Made by a program: the position numbers and the translations under genes. 13,954 nt of DNA. Source: an uncultured Rikenellaceae bacterium (lineage in GTDB: Bacteria > Bacteroidota > Bacteroidia > Bacteroidales > Rikenellaceae). Numbering within the stretch: the first letter of the stretch is position 1; the number at the start of each line of letters is the position of its first letter. Under the pieces are notes generated by a model that saw only the letters and a list, made by a program, of their open reading frames with translations, did not search any database and was not told the DNA's origin. Below, piece by piece: positions 1-4,149 of this stretch. The stretch covers positions 1 to 13,954 of the forward strand of contig CAMTOL010000032.1 in the NCBI GenBank assembly GCA_947074135.1. The letters run 5' to 3'.

Positions 1-194
1 GACTTGACGCTATAAAAAGTAATAATCACAGGGATCACTTTTCCTGATTTATCCTGTGGACGAGCAATAAAGTGTTGACAGAAGTCCATAATGTTAACGC
101 CCTTAGAACCGCGTGCTGGACCTACTGGAGGTGAAGTATTAGCCGCACCGCCTTTGATCTGCAACTTAATAAACGCCGCAATATCTTTTGCCAT
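1..194 (-). CDS. rplK: 50S ribosomal protein L11, partial (C-terminus outside window)
   Basis: L11 is a component of the GTPase-associated centre of the large ribosomal subunit; it binds 23S rRNA and is the target region of thiopeptides. Only the first 64 complete residues lie in the window. Seen: start ATG at 194 with [12 protein letters not shown], then the family motif SPPVGPA (21-27) and GVNIMDFC (32-39), which identify the N-terminal domain. Several positions differ from the usual bacterial pattern as I remember it: Thr20 where Pro is usual, Arg28 where Leu is usual, and [10 protein letters not shown] where FCKQFNARTQ is common in Bacteroidetes. The reading frame is intact. It follows nusG in the same direction, as in most bacteria, but after an unusually long spacer. 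No Shine-Dalgarno is visible; the leader is A/T-rich. Confidence 0.95.
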   Translation of the reverse strand, partial: MAKDIAAFIKLQIKGGAANTSPPVGPARGSKGVNIMDFCQHFIARPQDKSGKVIPVIITFYSVK

Positions 195-469
195 AGCTTT
201 TTTTTAAAAAATTAAACGTTTTACTTTTGTTTTTTAGTTTTGAGGGCAAATCAAAAAAGTCGTAACAAACTTTCTAATCAACACTTTCAACTCATTTTGA
301 GAAAAAGAGTACTTCAATAAGTTACCTAAAATAGAACTGTTTTTATTTGTCAAATTTGTGTTTTATCAACGCTGCAAGAATTTATATGATGGAGCATACT
401 AACGTATGTAACCAAAATAAAAATTAGAAGCACGGCAGAGAAAACCAAATTTCACAATTAAAAATAAAG
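195..469. other. A/T-rich spacer between nusG and rplK
   Basis: This 275-bp gap is strongly A/T-rich. I see no ORF of credible coding character and no tRNA. On the minus strand there is only a small hairpin (CATAC-TAAC-GTATG near 397-410). A weak promoter-like pair (TTTG, 17 nt, TATTTTAG) lies around 318-349, but its spacing and -7 sequence both deviate from the Bacteroidetes consensus. The leader may carry an rplK promoter or the L1 autoregulatory site known upstream of rplK in other bacteria; neither is demonstrable here. Confidence 0.5.
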
Positions 470-1030
470 TTACTCTTTCTCTACTTGGTTATAGGCTAGC
501 TCCATAGGAGTCCTACGACCAAAAATCTTAACTGCAACAGTCAAACGACGACGTGCGTCATCGACAGCTTCAATAGTCCCAATAAAGGAAGCAAAAGGAC
601 CATCAGTTACCTTAACTGCATCTCCAACTTTGTAAGAGATTTCGTTTTCGATAAGTTCGCTTTGTGATTGTTCGTCAACTTGACCTAAAATACGATTAAC
701 TTCAGACTCACGAAGTGGTGAAGCGTGAAGCATAGACTCTTTAGTATCTGACAAGAATCCCAAAACACCTGGAATATTGCGTAAGATATGTGGTATCTCC
801 CCAACCATTGCACACTGAACGAGCACATAGCCAGGAAACGAAACGCGTTCCTTGATAACTTTCTTACCACGGACCACGCTATAATATTTTTCTGTTGGAA
901 TAAGAACTTTTTTGATATGATCTTCCAATCGAAGGGTACGAATTTCAGCTTCAAGATACTCTTTCACCTGTTTTTCTTTCCCTCCAATGGCTTTCATTAC
1001 ATACCAAAGGAAATCGTTTTGTTCACCCAT
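470..1030 (-). CDS. nusG: Transcription termination/antitermination factor NusG
   Basis: NusG binds the RNA polymerase clamp and links it to Rho, NusE/S10 or the leading ribosome. The protein is 186 aa, normal for the family. The N-terminal NGN domain spans roughly residues 7-115: WYVMKAIGGKEKQV at the start and the conserved FPGYVLVQ around 65-72, followed by IPGVLGFL. The C-terminal KOW domain spans roughly 130-186, with VGDAVKVTDGPF, a short loop, then VAVKIFGRRTPMEL. The start ATG at 1030 lies 3 bp after the secE stop codon, so secE and nusG are co-transcribed and probably translationally coupled. Gene order secE-nusG-rplK is the standard bacterial one. No anomalies seen. Confidence 0.97.
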   Translation of the reverse strand: MGEQNDFLWYVMKAIGGKEKQVKEYLEAEIRTLRLEDHIKKVLIPTEKYYSVVRGKKVIKERVSFPGYVLVQCAMVGEIPHILRNIPGVLGFLSDTKESMLHASPLRESEVNRILGQVDEQSQSELIENEISYKVGDAVKVTDGPFASFIGTIEAVDDARRRLTVAVKIFGRRTPMELAYNQVEKE

Positions 1031-1033
1031 CGC

Positions 1034-1219
1034 TTAGTAGAGGATACTGTAAATAGATTTCATAATATTCTCAAACGAGAAGTCCATTGCCATAATAACA
1101 ATAGCAAAAATAAGCGATGCTACCATAACAAGTATAGCACTGCTTTGCAATGTCTTCCATGTAGGCCAAGTCACTTTATCGACCATCTCTTTGTAAGACT
1201 CTTTAACGTAATTTCCCAT
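1034..1219 (-). CDS. secE: Preprotein translocase subunit SecE
   Basis: SecE is the small clamp subunit of the SecYEG protein-conducting channel in the inner membrane. This 61-residue protein is the short, single-span form found in most bacteria outside the Gammaproteobacteria. Seen: an amphipathic N-terminal helix with the family motif EMVDKVTWPTWKTL (about 11-24), followed by one hydrophobic segment (about 28-46, SAILVMVASLIFAIVIMAM). ATG at 1219 is the only sensible start because it directly precedes the amphipathic helix. It lies between tRNA-Trp and nusG, in the conserved tuf-trnW-secE-nusG order. Confidence 0.96.
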   Translation of the reverse strand: MGNYVKESYKEMVDKVTWPTWKTLQSSAILVMVASLIFAIVIMAMDFSFENIMKSIYSILY

Positions 1220-1333
1220 CTTTATTTGAATTAAAAATCAAAAACTAAGAATTAAACCTTGCTTTATGCTTAAAGTTCACATAGGAACAATTTAGCAGAA
1301 AATAATTTTTAATTTATAATTTCTCATTAAAAT

Positions 1334-1408
1334 TGGCAGGGGTGGAGAGATTCGAACTCCCATCAATGGTTTTGGAGACCACTATACTAGCCCTTGTACT
1401 ACACCCCT
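1334..1408 (-). tRNA. trnW: tRNA-Trp (anticodon CCA)
   Basis: The minus strand folds as a cloverleaf. The acceptor stem pairs AGGGGTG (5' end at 1408) with CACCCCT. The anticodon stem is GTGGT/ACCAT around loop CTCCAAA, giving anticodon CCA. The T arm is GGGAG-TTCGAAT-CTCTC with one G-U pair. The discriminator is G and the 3' CCA is encoded (1336-1334). It sits between tuf and secE, its usual place in Bacteroidetes. Confidence 0.97.
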
Positions 1409-1415
1409 AAAATTT

Positions 1416-1457
1416 AGAGAGCTTCGCCAACTCATATTGTGCTGAGCAAAGCTCTCT
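1416..1457 (-). terminator. Hairpin between tuf and tRNA-Trp (attenuator or processing site)
   Basis: A perfect 9-bp inverted repeat, AGAGAGCTT (1416-1424) and AAGCTCTCT (1449-1457), encloses a 24-nt loop. Inside the loop a further 4-bp pairing, CTCA with TGAG, is possible. It lies about 50 bp downstream of the tuf stop and only 7 bp before the tRNA-Trp 5' end. On the minus strand it is followed by AAATTTT, a poor U-tract, so it is more likely a partial terminator or an RNase cleavage structure than a full stop. Confidence 0.5.
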
Positions 1458-1510
1458 TATATTCTTGAACATATTATAAGGTATCTATAAGATATAGACT
1501 CTTAAAAGTA

Positions 1511-2698
1511 CTATTCAATAATTTTTGTAATCTGACCTGCACCTACTGTACGACCACCTTCACGGATAGCGAAACGAAGACCTAGGTTAACTGCAACTGG
1601 GTAGATAAGTTCTACTGTGATTGTAATGTTGTCACCTGGCATAATCATTTCAACACCTGCAGGAAGAGTAACTTCACCAGTTACGTCCAATGTACGCAAG
1701 TAGAATTGAGGACGATATTTGTTATGGAATGGAGTGTGACGTCCACCTTCTTCTTTCTTAAGGATATAAACCTCAGCTTCGAATTTTTGGTGAGGTTTGA
1801 TTGAACCTGGTTTAGCTACAACCATACCACGTTTAACGTCTTTTTTATCAAGACCACGCATCAATAGACCTACGTTATCACCAGCTTCACCTGTATCAAG
1901 AAGTTTACGGAACATCTCAACACCAGTACAAGTTGAAGTCATTGCTTTTTCGCCAAGACCTACGATTTCAACTGGATCACCTACGTTGATAACACCTGTT
2001 TCGATACGACCAGTAAGTACTGTACCACGACCTGTGATAGAGAATACGTCTTCAACTGGCATAAGGAATGGTTTTTCGTTTTCACGTGGAGGAATTGGAA
2101 TATAAGTATCAACTGCATCCATAAGTTCCATAATTTTGTCTTCCCATTGTGGTTCACCGTTCAAACCTCCAAGAGCTGAACCGCGGATAACTGGAGCGTT
2201 ATCACCATCAAAGTTATAGAAGCTAAGAAGTTCACGAACTTCCATTTCAACAAGTTCCAACATCTCAGGATCATCAACCATATCGACTTTGTTCAAGAAC
2301 ACAACGATACGAGGAACGTTTACCTGACGAGCAAGAAGAATGTGCTCACGAGTTTGAGGCATAGGACCGTCAGTAGCAGCAACTACGATGATAGCACCAT
2401 CCATTTGAGCAGCACCAGTAACCATGTTCTTAACGTAGTCAGCGTGACCTGGACAGTCAACGTGAGCGTAGTGACGATTAGCTGTTTGGTACTCTACGTG
2501 AGCAGTGTTGATAGTAATACCACGCTCTTTTTCTTCTGGAGCGTTGTCGATAGAGTCGAACGAACGAAGTTCAGAAAGACCTTTTTTTGCTAGTACAGTT
2601 GTAATAGCTGCGGTAAGAGTAGTTTTACCGTGGTCAACGTGACCGATTGTACCAATATTTACGTGTGGTTTACTGCGGTCAAATTTTTCTTTTGCCAT
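1511..2698 (-). CDS. tuf: Translation elongation factor Tu
   Basis: EF-Tu is the GTPase that delivers aminoacyl-tRNA to the ribosomal A site. The protein is 395 aa, full length. G domain motifs: G1 GHVDHGKT (19-26), G2 RGITIN (59-64), G3 DCPGH (81-85) with catalytic His85, and G4 NKVD (136-139), then SAL as G5. The domain 2 and 3 beta-barrels follow, including GGRHTPF near the C-terminal third and the ending [14 protein letters not shown] at 2698 is chosen because [20 protein letters not shown] is the family N-terminus; an in-frame extension to 2770 would run into the tRNA-Gly gene. The 41-nt leader from tRNA-Gly is A-rich with no Shine-Dalgarno. Expression is probably driven by the promoter upstream of tRNA-Thr. 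Confidence 0.99.
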   Translation of the reverse strand: MAKEKFDRSKPHVNIGTIGHVDHGKTTLTAAITTVLAKKGLSELRSFDSIDNAPEEKERGITINTAHVEYQTANRHYAHVDCPGHADYVKNMVTGAAQMDGAIIVVAATDGPMPQTREHILLARQVNVPRIVVFLNKVDMVDDPEMLELVEMEVRELLSFYNFDGDNAPVIRGSALGGLNGEPQWEDKIMELMDAVDTYIPIPPRENEKPFLMPVEDVFSITGRGTVLTGRIETGVINVGDPVEIVGLGEKAMTSTCTGVEMFRKLLDTGEAGDNVGLLMRGLDKKDVKRGMVVAKPGSIKPHQKFEAEVYILKKEEGGRHTPFHNKYRPQFYLRTLDVTGEVTLPAGVEMIMPGDNITITVELIYPVAVNLGLRFAIREGGRTVGAGQITKIIE

Positions 2699-2739
2699 TG
2701 TTGTAAATGTTTTTGTTTTTTGTTTTTGTTTCTCTCTAG

Positions 2740-2812
2740 AGCGGAAGACGAGATTCGAACCCGCGACCATTAGCTTGGAAGGCTAATGCTCTACCAACTG
2801 AGCTACTTCCGC
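2740..2812 (-). tRNA. trnG: tRNA-Gly (anticodon TCC)
   Basis: The minus strand folds as a 73-nt cloverleaf. The acceptor stem is GCGGAAG/CTTCCGC with discriminator T. The anticodon stem TTAGC/GCTAA closes loop CTTCCAA, giving anticodon TCC. The T arm is GCGGG-TTCGAAT-CTCGT with two G-U pairs. The bases after the discriminator read CTA, so the 3' CCA is not encoded. It is 41 nt upstream of tuf and probably cut from the same transcript. Confidence 0.97.
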
Positions 2813-2820
2813 GATATTAA

Positions 2821-2928
2821 ATGCATAATTCATAATGCATAATTCACAATGCTTAATCAACAATATATCTCAATAAATCCATAAATCGTTAATTATGCAT
2901 TATGCATTCTACATTATGCATTCTATTT
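2821..2928. repeat. 14-bp tandem repeats in two inverted blocks
   Basis: Three tandem 14-mers start at 2821, 2835 and 2849: ATGCATAATTCATA, ATGCATAATTCACA and the diverged ATGCTTAATCAACA. About 40 bp further on, two more 14-mers (TATGCATTCTACAT at 2901 and TATGCATTCTATTT at 2915) resemble the reverse complement of the same unit. CATAATGCATAATT (2831-2844) is the exact reverse complement of 2891-2904, so the whole block can fold into a 14-bp A/T-rich stem. It fills the spacer between tRNA-Tyr and tRNA-Gly. Confidence 0.85.
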
Positions 2929-3014
2929 TGGTGGGGAGAGCAGGATTCGAACCTACGAAGTCGTACGACAGCAGATTTACAGTCTGCCCCAGTTGGCCAC
3001 TTTGGTATCTCCCC
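2929..3014 (-). tRNA. trnY: tRNA-Tyr (anticodon GTA)
   Basis: The minus strand gives a class II tRNA. The acceptor stem is GGGGAGA (5' end at 3014) with TCTCCCC and discriminator A. The anticodon stem GCAGA/TCTGC closes loop CTGTAAA, giving anticodon GTA. A long variable arm (TGTCGTACGACTTC) with a self-complementary GTCGTACGAC follows, as expected for tRNA-Tyr. The T arm is GTAGG-TTCGAAT-CCTGC. The 3' CCA is encoded (2931-2929). Confidence 0.97.
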
Positions 3015-3020
3015 TATTTT

Positions 3021-3056
3021 CAATTGACAATTGACGGTGTTCAATTGACAATTTTT
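3021..3056. repeat. 7-bp period repeat (CAATTGA units)
   Basis: CAATTGA occurs at 3021, 3028 and 3042, a degenerate fourth copy starts at 3049, and one unrelated 7-bp unit (3035-3041) keeps the register. The array lies directly 5' of tRNA-Tyr on the transcribed minus strand. I recall similar CAATTGA/TCAATTG arrays in Bacteroidetes intergenic DNA. Confidence 0.75.
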
Positions 3057-3116
3057 TATTTTAGCGCAACTTTGCAACTAGTACAAATGCCACATCTATT
3101 TCTTCGCTCGAATTAT

Positions 3117-3137
3117 CAATTTCACATTGTCAATTCT
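3117..3137. repeat. Second, degenerate patch of 7-bp period repeat
   Basis: CAATTTC, ACATTGT and CAATTCT follow one another in exact 7-bp register from 3117. They resemble the CAATTGA array some 60 bp away. The patch sits just downstream of the tRNA-Thr 3' end. Confidence 0.5.
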
Positions 3138-3145
3138 AAAAGCTG

Positions 3146-3219
3146 AGCCGATGGAGGGATTCGAACCCACGACCCCGAGATTACAAATCACGTGCTCTGG
3201 CCAACTGAGCTACATCGGC
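3146..3219 (-). tRNA. trnT: tRNA-Thr (anticodon TGT)
   Basis: The minus strand folds as a 74-nt cloverleaf. The acceptor stem is GCCGATG/CATCGGC with discriminator T. The anticodon loop TTTGTAA gives anticodon TGT. The T loop is TTCGAAT. The 3' CCA is not encoded. Two stems contain U-U mismatches: the middle pair of the anticodon stem (CGTGA/TCTCG, positions 29:41) and the second pair of the T stem (GTGGG/CCCTC, 50:64). It is the first gene after the promoter at 3284-3314. Confidence 0.96.
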
Positions 3220-3283
3220 TTTTTTCCTTTTCAGCTTACCGAACCACTGATACCAGAGATTCGAAAACGACTGAAACGGAGTG

Positions 3284-3314
3284 CAAAGATATACAGATTT
3301 TGTAAACTACCAAA
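3284..3314 (-). promoter_or_regulatory. Bacteroidetes-type promoter of the tRNA-tuf-secE-nusG cluster
   Basis: Read on the minus strand: -33 element TTTG (3314-3311), 19-nt spacer, -7 element TATCTTTG (3291-3284). This matches the Bacteroidetes primary sigma consensus TTTG/19-21 nt/TAnnTTTG exactly. About 40 bp of almost pure A/T (3315-3356) lies just upstream and could act as an UP-like element. The expected start site is near 3277-3279, leaving a leader of about 60 nt before tRNA-Thr. Confidence 0.85.
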
Positions 3315-3403
3315 ACTTTTTACTCTTTTTTTTCAATATTTTTTAAAAAATTTTCATACTTAGCAACTTTGCACCCTAATTATCAATGATTAGCACACTC
3401 TTG

Positions 3404-4141
3404 CTATTGGATAACAGTTGCTCCAATTCTAACAGTTTTTACCCCACTTGCAATTGCTTGGAGCGCATTTTGAATTTTTGGTATCATTCCGCCATTTACC
3501 TCGCCACTCTTGAGCATCTCCTCAAATTTAGCAGCATCAATACGTTCAATTACCTCATTACAAGCATTTAATACCCCATCTTTCTCGAAAACATAGACCA
3601 ATTCGACTTCGAAAGGTGAGCTCAGCCCCACCGCTAAACTTTGGGCAACTGTATCGGCATTTGTATTGAGTAACGTTGAATTCTCAGACAAAGTAATTGG
3701 CGCAACTACAGGCACATACCCCTCATTGAGCAGCATTGAGAGTAGTTGGTCGTTAATTTTCATTGGGTCGCCTACCTCGCCAAAATCAACAGGAGTTGCA
3801 GCTCTACGTTTTGAGCGAATCAACACGCCATCTGCACCGCTAAGTCCGATAGCATTACATCCACACTCCTGCAAACCAGCAACAATGGTTTTATTGACCA
3901 GTCCGGCATAGACCATTGTAACTATTTTGAGCGTTTCGGTATCAGTAACTCTACGTCCATCAATCATTTGCGCCTCGATTCCAAGCGCACCACTGATTTT
4001 CGAAGCGATTTTACCTCCTCCGTGTACAAGCACCTTTTTGCCTTCAACCTCCGAAAACTCATTAAGGAATTTGGGCAATGCGTCGGCGTTATCGACCACG
4101 TTACCACCTATCTTATATATAGTGACTCTGTTTTTATCCAT
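3404..4141 (-). CDS. argB: Acetylglutamate kinase (possibly N-succinylglutamate kinase)
   Basis: ArgB phosphorylates the gamma-carboxylate of an N-acylated glutamate, the second step of the acylated arginine pathway, in the cytoplasm. The protein is 245 aa, typical of the non-feedback-inhibited form; the N-terminal arginine-binding extension of hexameric enzymes is absent. Amino acid kinase motifs seen: YKIGGN with Lys10, LVHGGGK (38-44), DGRRVTD (about 61-67), the N-acylglutamate loop LLNTNADTVA, and GGMIPK near the C-terminus carrying the phosphate-binding Lys. In Bacteroides fragilis the arginine pathway uses succinylated intermediates, so the true substrate here could be N-succinylglutamate; sequence alone does not decide. 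It starts 8 bp after the GH31 gene and is probably co-transcribed with it. No strong terminator is visible behind it. Confidence 0.95.
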   Translation of the reverse strand: MDKNRVTIYKIGGNVVDNADALPKFLNEFSEVEGKKVLVHGGGKIASKISGALGIEAQMIDGRRVTDTETLKIVTMVYAGLVNKTIVAGLQECGCNAIGLSGADGVLIRSKRRAATPVDFGEVGDPMKINDQLLSMLLNEGYVPVVAPITLSENSTLLNTNADTVAQSLAVGLSSPFEVELVYVFEKDGVLNACNEVIERIDAAKFEEMLKSGEVNGGMIPKIQNALQAIASGVKTVRIGATVIQ

Positions 4142-4149
4142 ATTTTCAT

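Noticed and set aside
788..1234. 148-codon open frame on the plus strand
   Set aside because: It lies antisense to nusG and secE, both unmistakable, and its translation has no recognisable protein character.
2699..2770. N-terminal extension of tuf to 2770
   Set aside because: It overlaps tRNA-Gly, and the family N-terminus MAKEKF begins at 2698.
2821..3137. Short repeats considered as a CRISPR array
   Set aside because: Units are 7 or 14 bp, tandem without unique spacers, and no cas genes are present.
2889..3146. Short open frames over tRNA-Tyr on both strands
   Set aside because: Their translations are simply the tRNA and the repeats read as codons.
3127..3363. 78-codon open frame on the plus strand
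   Set aside because: It runs through the tRNA-Thr gene and its promoter on the opposite strand; not a gene.
3064..3374. Two plus-strand GCAACTTTGCA motifs resembling -7 boxes
   Set aside because: They lack the leading TA and any TTTG at the right spacing, and no plus-strand gene follows.
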